The notes: generated by a model not told the origin, from the sequence alone. A stretch of 64,000 nt of DNA from Actinomycetota bacterium (GCA_020161845.1 JAIUNK010000005.1:105814-169813); one strand, 5' to 3'; shown: positions 33,721 to 43,159, numbered from the stretch's first letter. Made by a program: numbers and translations.

Positions 33721-35184
33721 TCAGTGCCGACCGGGTTCGATTCCGGCGGAGTGCAATTCGGCCGCGTGGGAGTCGGTGTCCGGATCGCCCGCCTGCCGGT
33801 TGCGTGCGGCGTTGCGCACGACGTACCCGATCACGACCACCGCGATCCAGGCGAGCCCGTAGAGCGGGGTGAGCCGGCTGCTTTCTTGCGTCGTCATGAC
33901 GTAGACCACGAACGCCAGGAAGGCGAGCACCAGATAGTTGGCGACCGGGAAGAACGGCATCCGGAAACCCAGTTCGGCCACGCCCTGCGGGCCGATCCGG
34001 CGGCGGAACTTGATCTGGGTGATCAGGATCATCGCCCAGTTGAAAATGCCGGCCATCAGCGCCACCGGCACCAGCGTCGAAAACACCTTGTCCGGCATCG
34101 CGAAGACCAGCACGACGGCCAGCGCGGTGACGGCGGAGGAGACCAGGACCCCGACGTACGGCGCGCCGCTGCGGTTGAGCCGGCCCAACGCCCGGGGGGC
34201 GTCGCCGCGCAGCGCGAGGCTATAAAGCATGCGGCCGTTGCTGTAGAGGCCGGAGTTGTACGCCGAGACGGCCGCGGTGAGCACGACGATGTTGAGGATG
34301 GTCGCGGCGGCGGGAATGCTCAGCTTGTCGAAGATCAGCACAAACGGGCTGTGCTTGTCGTCGAGTTGGTTCCACGGCACCAGCGAGAAAATGACGAACA
34401 GGGCGCCGATGTAGAAGATCAGGATGCGGTAGACGACCTGATTGATGGCCTTCGGGATCGTACGTCGTGGGTCGTCGGCCTCACCGGCGGTGATGCCGAT
34501 CAGTTCCACCCCGCCGAACGCGAACATGACCACGACCAGCGCCGACAGCATGCCCCAGATGCCGGTGGGCATGAACCCACCGTTGCTCCACAGGTTGCTA
34601 ATGCCGTGCGCCCCGCCGCCGCCGACGCCCGCGATGAGAAGGCCGCCGAGGACGATCATGGCGATGATCGCCACCACCTTGATGATGGCGAACCAGAACT
34701 CGAATTCGCCGTAGGCCTTGACGTCGATCAGGTTGATCGCCGTGATGACGACGAGGAAGACCGCCGCCGTGATTCCGGGGTGGATCCCCGGGAACCAATA
34801 GTTGACGTAGATCCCGACCACGGACAGCTCGGCCATCGAGACGAAGATGTAGTTGAACCAGTAGTTCCAGCCGGAGAAGAAGCCAGGGAACCGGCCCCAG
34901 TTTTCGGTCGCGTAATAGCTGAAGGCGCCGGACACCGGGGTGTGCCAGCTCATCTCGCCGAGCGCCCGCATGATCAGGAAGATCGCCAGGCCGCCGATGG
35001 CGTACGTCAACAGCACCGCCGGGCCGGCGAGTTGGGCGCTGCCGGCGGCGCCGTAGAAAAGCCCGGTGCCGATCGCCCCGCCGAGGGCGATCATCTGGAT
35101 GTGCCGGTTTTTGAGGTTGCGGCGCAGCCCGGGCGTGCCAGTGACGGCGTCGTGGTTCTTGGCGAGGTTGGCCTTGATGCTCAT
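33721..35184 (-). CDS. Amino acid permease (APC superfamily, AAT family)
   Basis: The 487-residue protein has 12 hydrophobic segments and the AAT signature NLKNRHIQMIALGGAIGTGLFYG near the N-terminus, with ALGEMSWHTPVSGAFSYYA following. It is a proton-coupled amino acid importer by family. It lies 11 nt downstream of the tryptophanase gene on the same strand, so tryptophan or another aromatic amino acid is the likely cargo, fulfilling the role that TnaB (another family) has in E. coli. AGGGAG is 7 nt before the ATG at 35184. Confidence 0.9.
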   Translation of the reverse strand: MSIKANLAKNHDAVTGTPGLRRNLKNRHIQMIALGGAIGTGLFYGAAGSAQLAGPAVLLTYAIGGLAIFLIMRALGEMSWHTPVSGAFSYYATENWGRFPGFFSGWNYWFNYIFVSMAELSVVGIYVNYWFPGIHPGITAAVFLVVITAINLIDVKAYGEFEFWFAIIKVVAIIAMIVLGGLLIAGVGGGGAHGISNLWSNGGFMPTGIWGMLSALVVVMFAFGGVELIGITAGEADDPRRTIPKAINQVVYRILIFYIGALFVIFSLVPWNQLDDKHSPFVLIFDKLSIPAAATILNIVVLTAAVSAYNSGLYSNGRMLYSLALRGDAPRALGRLNRSGAPYVGVLVSSAVTALAVVLVFAMPDKVFSTLVPVALMAGIFNWAMILITQIKFRRRIGPQGVAELGFRMPFFPVANYLVLAFLAFVVYVMTTQESSRLTPLYGLAWIAVVVIGYVVRNAARNRQAGDPDTDSHAAELHSAGIEPGRH

Positions 35185-35195
35185 GGCGTGGCTCC

Positions 35196-36578
35196 CTACT
35201 CCTGCACCGGGCGCAGCTTGGACGTGAAGTGCCGCAGCACCTTGGGCTCCCAGGTGATCTCGTAGCCGCGGACCTGCTCGGCACGTTGCTTCACCTCGCC
35301 CAGCGCCTGCGCGATGACATCCAGGTGCGACTGGGTGTAGGTGCGGCGCGGGATCGCCAGGCGGGTGAACTCCAGCGGCGCCCGTTGCGGCGCGCCCGTC
35401 TCCGGGTCGCGGTCCATCAGGAAGCTGCCGATGTCGCAAGAGCGGATGCCGGCCTCGACGTACAGCTCGACCGCGAGCGCGTGCCCCGGGAACTGCTGCC
35501 ACGGGATGTGCGGCAGCAGCGCGCCGGCGTCGACGAAGACGGCGTGCCCGCCGGCGGGCCGCTGGTAGGGGACGCCGATCTCATCGAGGCACTCGGCCAG
35601 ATAGCGCGCCTGGCCGGTGCGGTAGCGCAGGTAGTCCTCGTTGAGGCCCTCGCGCAGCCCGACGGCGAGCGCGGCGAGATCGCGGCCGGACAGGCCGCCG
35701 TACGTCACGTAACCCTCCGAGGAGATGACCAGCGACTTCACGTCGGGGACGTGCTCGCCCTCCTCGCGGACGCCGAGCAGGCCGCCCATGTTGGTGATGG
35801 CGTCCTTCTTGGCCGACATCGTGAAGATGTCGGCGTAGGCGAAGAACTCGTGCGTGATCTCCTGGGTGGTCTTGTCGGCGTAGCCGGGCTCGCGCTCCTT
35901 GATGAAGAAGGCGTTCTCGGCGTACCGCGCGGCGTCGATGACCAGCGGGATCTTGTGCCGCCGGGCCACCTCGGCGGTGGCCGCCATGTTCGCCATCGAG
36001 ACCGGCTGGCCGCCGACGGAGTTGTTGGTGATCGTCATGACGATGCCGGCGACATTGGCGACGCCGTACTCCTCGATGTGCCGCTCGAGCGCCGCGACGT
36101 CCATGTTGCCCTTGAACGGCGCCTCGTGGAGGGTGTCCAGGCCCTCGGGGCAGACGCAGTCGATGGCGTGCCCGCCGGCCAGACCCACGTGCGCGCGGGT
36201 CGTGTCGAAGAAGGTGTTGGCGATGACGTACTGCCCCGGGCGCTCGACGAGCACCGGGAAGAGGACCTTTTCGGCCGCGCGGCCCTGGTGCACCGGCTGG
36301 ATCCACTCATAGTCGAAGATCTCGCGCGCCGTGTCGATCAGCTCGTAGTAGCTGCGCCCGCCGGAATAGGACTCGTCGCCGCGCAGCATCGCCGCCCACT
36401 GGGCATCGCTCATCGCGCCGGTGCCCGAGTCGGTCTGCAGGTCGATGTAGACGTCCTCGGCGCGCAGGCCGAACCCGTTGTAGTGGGCGGCGGCGATCTT
36501 GGCGCGCCGCTCCTCCTCGGTGGTGATCCGGATGGGTTCGACCATCTTGATCTTGAAGGGTTCCGGGATGTACTTCAT
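35196..36578 (-). CDS. tnaA: Tryptophanase (tryptophan indole-lyase)
   Basis: The 460-residue PLP enzyme splits tryptophan into indole, pyruvate and ammonia. It shares the start [12 protein letters not shown] and the PLP lysine in [15 protein letters not shown] (near 265). EIGSF-like [14 protein letters not shown] and [12 protein letters not shown] match tryptophanase better than tyrosine phenol-lyase; the His in LRHFT corresponds to tryptophanase, where tyrosine phenol-lyase has Phe. GAGGAC lies 6 nt before the ATG at 36578. A permease follows. No TnaC-like leader peptide was seen, so control is probably transcriptional through the divergent regulator. Confidence 0.92.
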   Translation of the reverse strand: MKYIPEPFKIKMVEPIRITTEEERRAKIAAAHYNGFGLRAEDVYIDLQTDSGTGAMSDAQWAAMLRGDESYSGGRSYYELIDTAREIFDYEWIQPVHQGRAAEKVLFPVLVERPGQYVIANTFFDTTRAHVGLAGGHAIDCVCPEGLDTLHEAPFKGNMDVAALERHIEEYGVANVAGIVMTITNNSVGGQPVSMANMAATAEVARRHKIPLVIDAARYAENAFFIKEREPGYADKTTQEITHEFFAYADIFTMSAKKDAITNMGGLLGVREEGEHVPDVKSLVISSEGYVTYGGLSGRDLAALAVGLREGLNEDYLRYRTGQARYLAECLDEIGVPYQRPAGGHAVFVDAGALLPHIPWQQFPGHALAVELYVEAGIRSCDIGSFLMDRDPETGAPQRAPLEFTRLAIPRRTYTQSHLDVIAQALGEVKQRAEQVRGYEITWEPKVLRHFTSKLRPVQE

Positions 36579-36621
36579 CGCGTGTCCTCGTGGGCTGCTC
36601 GCTGTGGGTCTGGATGGCCCC

Positions 36622-36715
36622 AAGCTACTGCCGCATGTTGAGGTCTTCAACGAGTTTGAGAGTGATCTGCCAGACATCCGAACTCTTCAACACCATGTTG
36701 AGTTCTGGATAGCAT
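36622..36715. promoter_or_regulatory. Divergent tnaA/regulator promoters with two GTTGA/TCAAC dyads
   Basis: On the minus strand TTGAAG (36650-36645), a 17-bp spacer and TAGCTT (36627-36622) form the tnaA promoter. On the plus strand TAGCAT (36710-36715) lies 7 nt before the regulator ATG. Two dyads flank the centre: GTTGA-N5-TCAAC at 36637-36651 over the tnaA -35 box and TCAAC-N5-GTTGA at 36687-36701 over the regulator's -35 region, 50 bp apart. Both are candidate binding sites for the YheO-type regulator. Confidence 0.65.
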
Positions 36716-36722
36716 GGCCGGT

Positions 36723-37385
36723 ATGAGCCCTTCCGAGCGGGCCCAGATCTTGGCCATGCTGTCGGCCCTGGTCGAGCCGCTGCACCTGAGCATCCCTGGC
36801 AGCAACGAGGTGGTCCTGCACGACCTGGCGAAGGTGCCGAATTCGATCGTTGCGATCAGCGGCACCGTCACGGGGCGGGGGGTGGGCTCGCCGGCCACGG
36901 ACGCCCTGCTGCGCGCGGTGGCCCACGACGACGTACAGACGACCGTCGCGTATGAGACTCGGCTGCCCGGCGGTCGGGAGCTGCGCTCCAGCACGTTGGT
37001 GTGTCGCGACTCGACCGGCACCCCGGTGGCCGCGCTGTGCCTCAACATCGACGTGACGATGTGGCGCGCCGTGCACCTGCTCGCGACCTCGATGCTGCCG
37101 GCCCAGCCGATCGCGCCGAGCGCCGCCCCCGAGGATGGCGAGGAGTTCGTCAACGACATCGACGAACTGGCCCAGCACCTGCTCAGCCAGGCGATCGCCG
37201 CCGTGCAGGCGCCCGTCGAGCTGATGCAGAAGCGGCACAAGCTGGCCGTCGTCCAGGACCTCAAGGAGCGCGGCTTCTTCATGCTCAAGGAGAGCGTGGA
37301 GACCGCCGCTCAGGCGCTGGGCGTCACCCGGTTCACGATCTACAACTACCTCAACGAGCTGGAGGCCGACTCCCGCGACCGCTGA
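36723..37385 (+). CDS. YheO/DauR-type regulator (PAS-like domain plus HTH_22)
   Basis: The 220-residue protein has an N-terminal YheO PAS-like sensing domain (about 5-115: LHLSIPGSNEVVLHDLAKVPNSIV) and a C-terminal helix-turn-helix in VQDLKERGFFMLKESVETAAQALGVTRFTIYNYL, as in DauR of Pseudomonas. It is divergent from tryptophanase and probably senses tryptophan, indole or a related amino acid. The ATG at 36723 is preferred over one 9 nt upstream because TAGCAT lies 7 nt before it, giving a leaderless start. Confidence 0.87.
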   Translation: MSPSERAQILAMLSALVEPLHLSIPGSNEVVLHDLAKVPNSIVAISGTVTGRGVGSPATDALLRAVAHDDVQTTVAYETRLPGGRELRSSTLVCRDSTGTPVAALCLNIDVTMWRAVHLLATSMLPAQPIAPSAAPEDGEEFVNDIDELAQHLLSQAIAAVQAPVELMQKRHKLAVVQDLKERGFFMLKESVETAAQALGVTRFTIYNYLNELEADSRDR

Positions 37386-37429
37386 AGCCGACCAGCGCGG
37401 CGTGGCGCACATGTGCTACTCATGCGGTC

Positions 37430-37690
37430 ATGGCGACCACAGGTTTGCGGGAGCTCCGCCAGCACGCGAGCGCGCTCATCCGGCGCGCCGAGGCGGGCGA
37501 ACGGATCGTCGTGACCGTTTCCGGTCGCCCCGTCGCCGAAATCGGTCCGGTCAGCAGCCCGCGGCGGTGGCGCCGTGGCGAGGATGTCGAAGCCATCTAC
37601 GTCGAACCGGTCGATGAGCTGTTGGCCCAGGACCTCGCGCGCCCCGACGAACCACTGCGGGATCCCTTCGACGGCGTCGAACTGCCCTGA
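37430..37690 (+). CDS. Phd/YefM-family antitoxin (partner toxin decayed)
   Basis: The 86-residue protein starts MATTGLRELRQHASALIRRAEAGERIVVTVSGRPVAEIGPV, the Phd/YefM DNA-binding domain, and has an acidic tail (ELLAQDLARPDEPLRDPFDGVELP). The downstream PIN gene is broken, so this antitoxin appears to be without an active toxin. TACTCA lies 7 nt before the ATG, again compatible with a leaderless start. It lies after the YheO-type regulator on the same strand. Confidence 0.85.
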   Translation: MATTGLRELRQHASALIRRAEAGERIVVTVSGRPVAEIGPVSSPRRWRRGEDVEAIYVEPVDELLAQDLARPDEPLRDPFDGVELP

Positions 37691-37718
37691 CAGCCGGAAC
37701 TCCCCTGACAGCCGGACC

Positions 37719-37961
37719 GTGACCACCCAAGAGCTGCCGCCCCGATCCTCGACACCAGTGTGCTGATCGAGCGGCCGGGCGGGTTAGCAGCACTACGCGG
37801 AGCTGGCCGCGCTCGTGCGGTCGCACGGACGGCAGCCCCGGGCGCGGCAGTTCGACCTGCTGATTGCGGCAACCGCGGTGGCGCACGACGCGACGCTGCT
37901 CACCCACAACCTGGCCGACTTCGCCGGTCTGGAGTCGTTCGTGCGGGTGGAACGGCCCTGA
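37719..37961 (+). pseudogene. Decayed VapC (PIN) toxin
   Basis: Pieces of a PIN toxin remain in different frames. The GTG at 37719 begins VTTQELPP; a shifted frame gives ILDTSVLIERPGG (the first PIN strand with its Asp). After another shift and loss of roughly 50 residues the end reads YAELAALVRSHGRQ and FDLLIAATAVAHDATLLTHNLADF up to TGA at 37959-37961. The middle of the domain is missing. A short direct repeat of CTGACAGCCGGA lies just upstream. Confidence 0.82.
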
Positions 37962-37972
37962 CCGACGATCGC

Positions 37973-38002
37973 GCATCCGCATCCGCATCCGCATCCGCAT
38001 CC
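37973..38002. repeat. Hexanucleotide GCATCC array, five copies
   Basis: Five perfect GCATCC units form a microsatellite between the decayed vapC and the end of copA. It lies outside any confident coding region. Confidence 0.9.
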
Positions 38003-38025
38003 GCGTTCTCGGGCGACGCGAGCAG

Positions 38026-40452
38026 TCAAGCGGCGTACGTCGGCTGGAAGCCCCGCAGCCGCAGGCTGTTGCTCACCACGAAGACCGACGAGAACGCCAT
38101 CGCGGCTCCCGCGATCATGGGGTTGAGCAGGCCGAATGCAGCCAGCGGGAGGGCGGCCACGTTGTAGGCGAAGGCCCAGAACAGGTTGCCCTTGATCGTG
38201 GCCAGCGTGCGCCGGGCCAGCCGGATCGCGTCCGCGGCGGCCCGCAGGTCGCCCCGGACCAGCGTCAGGTCGGAGGCCTCGATGGCGACGTCGGTGCCGG
38301 TGCCCATCGCCAGCCCCAGGTCCGCCTGCGCGAGCGCCGCCGCGTCGTTGACGCCGTCGCCGACCATCGCGACGACCTTGCCCTGATCCTGAAGCCGCTT
38401 GACGACGTCGACCTTGTCCTGCGGGAGCACTCCGGCGATGACGGTGTCCGCTCCCGGGTCGATCCCCACGGCCGCCGCCACCGTCCGCGCGACGGCCTCG
38501 TTGTCGCCCGTGAGCAGGACCGGGGTCAGGCCGAGTCCGCGCAGCCTAGCGACGGCCTCCGCGGACGTCGGCTTGATCGCGTCCGCGACGACCAGGACAC
38601 CGCGGGCCCGGCCGTCCCAGCCCGCGACGACCGCGGTGTGCCCCTTCTCGGCGGCGGCGGCGAGCGCGGCTGACAGCTCCGCCGGTACGTCGTAGCCGTG
38701 CTCGGCCAGCAGCGCCGGGCGGCCCACGAGCACGTCGTACGTCGTGTCGGCGGTGCTCTCGCCGTCCGAGCCGGCCGAGCCACGCGCCCTCCCGGGCGCG
38801 ACCACCCTGCCGCGGACGCCGAGGCCCGCCAGGTTGGCGAACCCGCTGACCGGCGGCAACGCACCCGCTCGCTCGGCGGCGCCGCGGGCGATGGCCCGGG
38901 CGATGGGGTGCTCGGAGGCGTTTTCGAGCGCCCCGGCCAGCCGCAGCAGCAGGGTGCCGTCCTCGCCAGGCCCGGCCACGACGTCGATCAGCGTCATCTC
39001 GCCGGTGGTGACCGTGCCGGTCTTGTCCAGCACGATCGTGTCGACGCGGCGGGTGGATTCCAGGACCTCGGGGCCCTTGATGAGGATGCCGAGCTGCGCG
39101 CCGCGGCCGGTGCCCACCAGCAGTGCGGTCGGGGTGGCCAGCCCGAGGGCGCAGGGGCAGGCGATGATGAGCACCGCCACGGCGGCAGTGAACGCGGCCG
39201 CGGCCCCGCCGCCGGTGGCCAGCCAGGCCACGAAGGTCACCAGGGCCAACACGATGACGACCGGTACGAAGACTCCCGAGATCCGGTCGGCCAGGCGCTG
39301 CACCTGCGCCTTGCCGTTCTGGGCCTCCTCGACCAGGCGGGCCATCTGCGCCAGCTGGGTGTCCGCTCCCACGCGGCGCGCCTGCACGACCAATCGGCCG
39401 CCCGCGGCGACGGTCGCGCCCACCACCTCCGCGCCGGGTCCCACCTCGACGGGCAGCGACTCACCGGTCACCATCGCGGTGTCGACCGCCGAGGAGCCCT
39501 CGACGACCACGCCGTCGGTGGCGATCTTCTCGCCCGGTCGGACCACGAACCGGTCACCGACGGCGAGGTGGCCGATGGGGATCCGGTCTTCGCGGTCCCG
39601 CCCGTCCTCGCCGGTGCGCAGGACCGCGACGTCCTTGACGCCCAGCTCCAGCAGCGCCCGCAGCGCGGCCCCGGCGCGGCGCTTGGCCCGCGCCTCGAAG
39701 TAGCGACCCGCCAGGATGAACGTCGTGATCCCGGCCGCGGCCTCCAGGTAGATGTTCCCGGCCCCGTCGCCGCGGTGGACGGTGAACTCGAATGCGTGCG
39801 TCATCCCGGGCATCCCGGCCGTGCCCCAGAACAGGGCGTAGACCGACCAGGCGAAAGCCGCCGCGGTGCCCATCGAGACCAGCGTGTCCATCGTCGTCGC
39901 GCCGTGCCGGAGATTGACCAGGGCGGCCCGGTGGAACGGCAGCGCACCCCACACGACGACGGGTGCGGCCAGCGTCAGGGACAGCCATTGCCAATAGGTG
40001 AACTGCAGCGGCGGGATCATCGCCATCGCGATGACCGGCACGGACAGGGCCAGGCTGACAAGGAGCCGCTGCCGCAGGGCGGCGGTCTCGTCGTGGTCCG
40101 GTACGTCGCCGCGCTCGCCGCCGGTGACCGCTTGGGCGGAAGCCGCTGACTCCTGGGGCGCTGCCGCTGCGTCCTGGGGTGCTGCCTGCGGCAAGCGGGC
40201 CGTGTAGCCGGCCTGCTCGACGGTCTCGACCAGGCGCTCGGGCGCGATGGAAGCGGCGTAGCTGACCCGCGCCTTCTCCGTCGCATAGTTCACCGTCGCG
40301 GTCACGCCGTCCAGCTTGTTGAGCTTGCGCTCGATGCGATTCGCGCACGAGGCGCAGGTCATCCCGCCGATCGACAACTCGACCTGGCGGGTGGCATCGG
40401 CGGTGGTGCCGATGGTGCCGTCCTGGGTAGTGCCGTCCTGGGTGGTGCTCAC
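38026..40452 (-). CDS. copA: Copper-exporting P1B-type ATPase
   Basis: The 808-residue pump has one N-terminal heavy-metal domain with the CxxC site in [15 protein letters not shown] (near 30), eight hydrophobic segments, the intramembrane metal motif [15 protein letters not shown], the phosphorylation site [12 protein letters not shown], the HP motif [15 protein letters not shown] and the hinge [10 protein letters not shown]. This set is diagnostic of Cu(I) export ATPases. AGAGGAG is 6 nt before the GTG at 40452. csoR lies 14 nt upstream on the same strand, so expression is copper-induced by relief of CsoR repression. Confidence 0.95.
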   Translation of the reverse strand: MSTTQDGTTQDGTIGTTADATRQVELSIGGMTCASCANRIERKLNKLDGVTATVNYATEKARVSYAASIAPERLVETVEQAGYTARLPQAAPQDAAAAPQESAASAQAVTGGERGDVPDHDETAALRQRLLVSLALSVPVIAMAMIPPLQFTYWQWLSLTLAAPVVVWGALPFHRAALVNLRHGATTMDTLVSMGTAAAFAWSVYALFWGTAGMPGMTHAFEFTVHRGDGAGNIYLEAAAGITTFILAGRYFEARAKRRAGAALRALLELGVKDVAVLRTGEDGRDREDRIPIGHLAVGDRFVVRPGEKIATDGVVVEGSSAVDTAMVTGESLPVEVGPGAEVVGATVAAGGRLVVQARRVGADTQLAQMARLVEEAQNGKAQVQRLADRISGVFVPVVIVLALVTFVAWLATGGGAAAAFTAAVAVLIIACPCALGLATPTALLVGTGRGAQLGILIKGPEVLESTRRVDTIVLDKTGTVTTGEMTLIDVVAGPGEDGTLLLRLAGALENASEHPIARAIARGAAERAGALPPVSGFANLAGLGVRGRVVAPGRARGSAGSDGESTADTTYDVLVGRPALLAEHGYDVPAELSAALAAAAEKGHTAVVAGWDGRARGVLVVADAIKPTSAEAVARLRGLGLTPVLLTGDNEAVARTVAAAVGIDPGADTVIAGVLPQDKVDVVKRLQDQGKVVAMVGDGVNDAAALAQADLGLAMGTGTDVAIEASDLTLVRGDLRAAADAIRLARRTLATIKGNLFWAFAYNVAALPLAAFGLLNPMIAGAAMAFSSVFVVSNSLRLRGFQPTYAA

Positions 40453-40466
40453 CGCGTCTCCTCTGC

Positions 40467-40763
40467 TCAGGACCGGACCAGCCGAGCGATGGCCTCGGCG
40501 GCTTCGGCGATCTTGTCCTCGGCCTCCTGCCCGCCGGCGGCGGCCGCGTGCACGACGCAGTGCCCGAGGTGGTCCTCCAGCAGCGCCAGCGAGACGGACT
40601 GCAGCGCCCGGGTCATCGCGGAGATCTGGGTGAGGATGTCGATGCAGTACTTCTCCTCCTCGACCATCCGTTGCAGACCCCTGGCCTGCCCCTCGATGCG
40701 CCTCAGCCGCTTGAGGTAGTCCTGCTTGTGCCGCATGTACCCGGGGTCCGCATGGGCATCCAT
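40467..40763 (-). CDS. csoR: Copper-sensing repressor CsoR
   Basis: The 98-residue all-helical protein (DUF156) has the Cu(I) ligands Cys in [12 protein letters not shown] (near 38), and His and Cys in [11 protein letters not shown] (near 63-67). CsoR tetramers bind DNA when copper-free and let go on Cu(I) binding. The ATG at 40763 is the family start; longer in-frame codons upstream look unrelated. A matching dyad operator lies 53 nt upstream. Confidence 0.94.
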   Translation of the reverse strand: MDAHADPGYMRHKQDYLKRLRRIEGQARGLQRMVEEEKYCIDILTQISAMTRALQSVSLALLEDHLGHCVVHAAAAGGQEAEDKIAEAAEAIARLVRS

Positions 40764-40815
40764 CGGTCGACCTCTCCCGGCGGGGTGACAGCCGCCGTAC
40801 CTCCACCCCAACACC

Positions 40816-40832
40816 ATACCCCCGGAGGGTAT
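40816..40832 (-). promoter_or_regulatory. CsoR operator
   Basis: ATACCC-N5-GGGTAT is a perfect dyad of the GC-rich type bound by CsoR. It lies between csoR-copA (leftward) and a rightward toxin-antitoxin pair, 53 nt before csoR. It is expected to autoregulate the copper operon. Confidence 0.75.
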
Positions 40833-40887
40833 TCCCTTGCGGCGGGGAAGGTATCGCCTGGTGAGGCGACAGCCCTACACTGAAGCC

Positions 40888-41118
40888 ATGTCCGAACCCC
40901 GCATCATCGCCGACCATCGCATCATGGGGGGCGTTCCGTGCGTGCGAGGCACTCGTGTCCCGGTTGCGACGATCGTGGGGCTGTTGGCGCAGGGATATAC
41001 GGTGGAGGAAATCCTCGTCCATTACCCCACTCTCGTTTCAGACGACGTCAGGGCTGCCCTGGAGTTTGCGGCGATTGCCGTGGCTGAGCGGCAGGTTCCG
41101 CTGCGCACGTCAGCGTGA
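40888..41118 (+). CDS. DUF433-family antitoxin
   Basis: The 76-residue protein matches DUF433: [55 protein letters not shown], a helix-turn-helix-like fold that pairs with DUF5615 toxins. TACACT (40876-40881) lies 6 nt before the ATG, so probably leaderless. The partner gene overlaps the stop by GTGA. Confidence 0.9.
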   Translation: MSEPRIIADHRIMGGVPCVRGTRVPVATIVGLLAQGYTVEEILVHYPTLVSDDVRAALEFAAIAVAERQVPLRTSA

Positions 41119-41501
41119 GGTTCCTGCTCGATGAGTGCCTCAGCCAGCGATTGGGACCCCTGCTCGCGCAAGCTGGGCACGATGTCGGCCACGTCGTCCA
41201 CAGCGACCTCGCAGGTCATAACGATGTCGACGTCCTGGAGGCCGCGCGTCTCCAGGATCGAGTTCTGGTGTCCTCCGACACGGACTTTGGCGAGCTGCTG
41301 GCGATGGGAGGAGCTTCGTTGCCAAGCCTGATCCTGTTCAGGCAGGGCAACCGGGCGCCGGAGCATCAAGCGGAGACATTGTTGGGGAATCTGGTTCAGG
41401 TTTCTGACGACCTGAACCAGGGAGCAATCGTTGTTTTCACGAACGACAACATCCGGATCCGACGGCTGCCCTTCAGCGCTGAGTCGCTACGCGAGGGGTG
41501 A
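41115..41501 (+). CDS. DUF5615 PIN-like toxin
   Basis: The 128-residue protein begins [27 protein letters not shown] and has VLVSSDTDFGELLA, the acidic positions of the DUF5615/Mut7-C branch of the PIN superfamily, predicted ribonucleases. It starts at a GTG overlapping the DUF433 antitoxin stop by 4 nt. DUF433-DUF5615 pairs are recognised as a putative toxin-antitoxin type. Confidence 0.88.
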   Translation: MRFLLDECLSQRLGPLLAQAGHDVGHVVHSDLAGHNDVDVLEAARLQDRVLVSSDTDFGELLAMGGASLPSLILFRQGNRAPEHQAETLLGNLVQVSDDLNQGAIVVFTNDNIRIRRLPFSAESLREG

Positions 41502-41550
41502 CGGGTGAGGCTCGTCGAATGCGCCGCCGACCACCGGCGACCCCATCCGT

Positions 41551-41856
41551 CTAGCCCGGCTCAACGTCGAGCGCCGTCACGTGGGACCGCCGAGAGTGCA
41601 GCACCCGGACGATGAGCAGATCGCCAGCATCGGTGTGCTGGTAGAAGAATCCGTAGGGGAACCGGCGCATGCGCGCTCTGCGGAGCCCATCGAACCCATC
41701 CACGGGCGGGGCTCCGTTGGGGAACATGAGGATCCGCTCGATAACAGCCCCCACGTCGTCGGCGAAACGCGTCCCAAGCTCCGGATCGATCCCGGCGTAG
41801 TGGGAGCACGCTTCGGCCACGTCGCCGGCCGCGTGCCGCGTGAGGACGACCCTCAA
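41551..41856 (-). CDS. RelE/ParE-family toxin
   Basis: The frame encodes RVVLTRHAAGDVAEACSHYAGIDPELGTRFADDV, then RMRRFPYGFFYQHTDAGDLLIVRVLHSRRS, the ParE/RelE fold with the conserved FPY and the late Arg-rich strand. A TTG at 41856 overlapping the antitoxin stop (TTGA) gives a 101-residue product; a GTG at 41892 inside the antitoxin gene is the alternative start (113 residues). It is coupled to a ribbon-helix-helix antitoxin. Confidence 0.82.
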   Translation of the reverse strand: MRVVLTRHAAGDVAEACSHYAGIDPELGTRFADDVGAVIERILMFPNGAPPVDGFDGLRRARMRRFPYGFFYQHTDAGDLLIVRVLHSRRSHVTALDVEPG

Positions 41857-42107
41857 CGGCGGCCAGGGAGACTGGCGCGGACCTCGGACCACTCGCGCAG
41901 CGACGCTGGGTCTTCCTGGGCGGCATCCAGTGCGGCAACGAGAGCCGAACGTTCGTCGTCGTTCGGTCGGTAGGTGGGTTCACCGAAGTGCGTGCGGAGG
42001 GCCTCCTGGATGATCTCCGAACGACTCCGGTGCTCCAGCGTTCGGGCCCGCTCTACCAGCGCGTACAGCTCCTCGGGGAGCGTCACGGCCACTTTGCGTA
42101 CGGCCAT
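41853..42107 (-). CDS. Ribbon-helix-helix antitoxin
   Basis: The 84-residue protein starts MAVRKVAVTLPEELYALVERARTLEHRSRSEIIQEALRTHF, a classic ribbon-helix-helix DNA-binding domain, with an acidic C-terminus. AAGGAGGT precedes the ATG at 42107. A 23-bp inverted repeat containing the promoter -10 box lies 13 nt upstream and is the likely operator. Confidence 0.9.
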   Translation of the reverse strand: MAVRKVAVTLPEELYALVERARTLEHRSRSEIIQEALRTHFGEPTYRPNDDERSALVAALDAAQEDPASLREWSEVRASLPGRR

Positions 42108-42120
42108 CCCCACCTCCTTG

Positions 42121-42143
42121 CAGGTATGACATGATCATACCTG
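42121..42143 (-). promoter_or_regulatory. Operator of the 42-kb RHH/ParE module
   Basis: Perfect arms CAGGTATGA and TCATACCTG are separated by 5 bp. On the minus strand the dyad contains TATGAT (42138-42133), a good -10 box. Binding of the ribbon-helix-helix antitoxin here would block transcription of its own operon. Confidence 0.7.
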
Positions 42144-42177
42144 GAGCACGTCGTGCAGGGCTCGTGGTCCTGCCGCG

Positions 42178-43086
42178 CTACGCTCGCGGCGACCCGGCGC
42201 GGATCTCGATGCCGTTGAGCTGCGCCTGCGCCTTGACGATCGACGGCACGAACTCGTGTCCGTAGCCGAGCGCGTGCGCCAGCGTCAGGCCGGACAGCAC
42301 GCCCTGCCCCACGACGCTGGTCACGCCCTGGTCGCCGGCCAGCCGCACGTAATAGCGCATGTCCTTGCGGGCGTTGTCGAGCTCGAAGCGCATCACGTCG
42401 TAGTCGCCGTCCAGGGTGCGGTCCATCTTGTGCAGGAACGCGCAGTCCAAATGTCCGGCCGCGATGACGTCGACGAGGACGCGCGGGTCCACGCCGGCCT
42501 TGGCGGCGACCGCGAACGACTCGGCCAGCGCGTTGGCCATCGCCTGCACGGCGAAGTTGTTGAGCAGCTTGACCGTGTGGCCCGCGCCGGTGCCGCCGCA
42601 GTGGATGACGTTCGCGCTGTACGTCGACACCAGGGGCAGCACCCGCTCGAACGTGGCGTCGTCGGCCCCGACCAGGGAGTTCAGCGTGCCGGCCGCCGCC
42701 TCTGCGGGGCCCTGGGTGAGGGGCGCGTCGACGTACCGCACGCCCTTGGCCAGCGCCGTCGCGGCGAGCCGCGCGGTCGAGGAGGGCTCGCTGGTGGAGG
42801 CGTCGATGATGACCAGGCCGTCCCGCGGGCGGGTGAGCAGCCCCTTCGGGCCCTGCACGACCGTCTCGACCTGCGGCGAGCCGGTCACGCAGATGATGAC
42901 GACGTCACAGGTCGCGCCGAGTTCGGCCGGGTCGGCCACGCGGCGGGCGCCGAGGGCGTCGAGATCGGCGACCGGGCTGCGGTGCACCGTGTAGGCCAGC
43001 GGATAACCCGCGGCGGCGACATTCTTCGCCATCCCGTGGCCCATCATCCCCGACGCCCCGATGAAGCCCACCGTCATCTGGTTCAT
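42178..43086 (-). CDS. NAD(P)-dependent oxidoreductase of the 3-hydroxyisobutyrate dehydrogenase family
   Basis: The 302-residue enzyme has a Rossmann start TVGFIGASGMMGHGMAKN (the usual GxGxxG reads GASGMMG), DAPLTQGPAEAAAGTL as the substrate loop and the catalytic Lys in AGHTVKLLNNFAV (near 173). The family oxidises beta-hydroxyacids such as 3-hydroxyisobutyrate or tartronate semialdehyde. No neighbouring valine or glycerate pathway gene specifies the substrate. It is divergent from an alpha/beta hydrolase. Confidence 0.87.
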   Translation of the reverse strand: MNQMTVGFIGASGMMGHGMAKNVAAAGYPLAYTVHRSPVADLDALGARRVADPAELGATCDVVIICVTGSPQVETVVQGPKGLLTRPRDGLVIIDASTSEPSSTARLAATALAKGVRYVDAPLTQGPAEAAAGTLNSLVGADDATFERVLPLVSTYSANVIHCGGTGAGHTVKLLNNFAVQAMANALAESFAVAAKAGVDPRVLVDVIAAGHLDCAFLHKMDRTLDGDYDVMRFELDNARKDMRYYVRLAGDQGVTSVVGQGVLSGLTLAHALGYGHEFVPSIVKAQAQLNGIEIRAGSPRA

Positions 43087-43159
43087 GTCACGCTCCCGTC
43101 CCGCGCCGTATCCCCGCGGTGCCCATCATGCCCGCACGCGTCGGACTAGCGTGGGTCGG

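Noticed and set aside
35196-36578. Tyrosine phenol-lyase instead of tryptophanase
   Set aside because: [18 protein letters not shown] and the His in LRHFT match tryptophanase; tyrosine phenol-lyase has SGKKD and Phe at these places.
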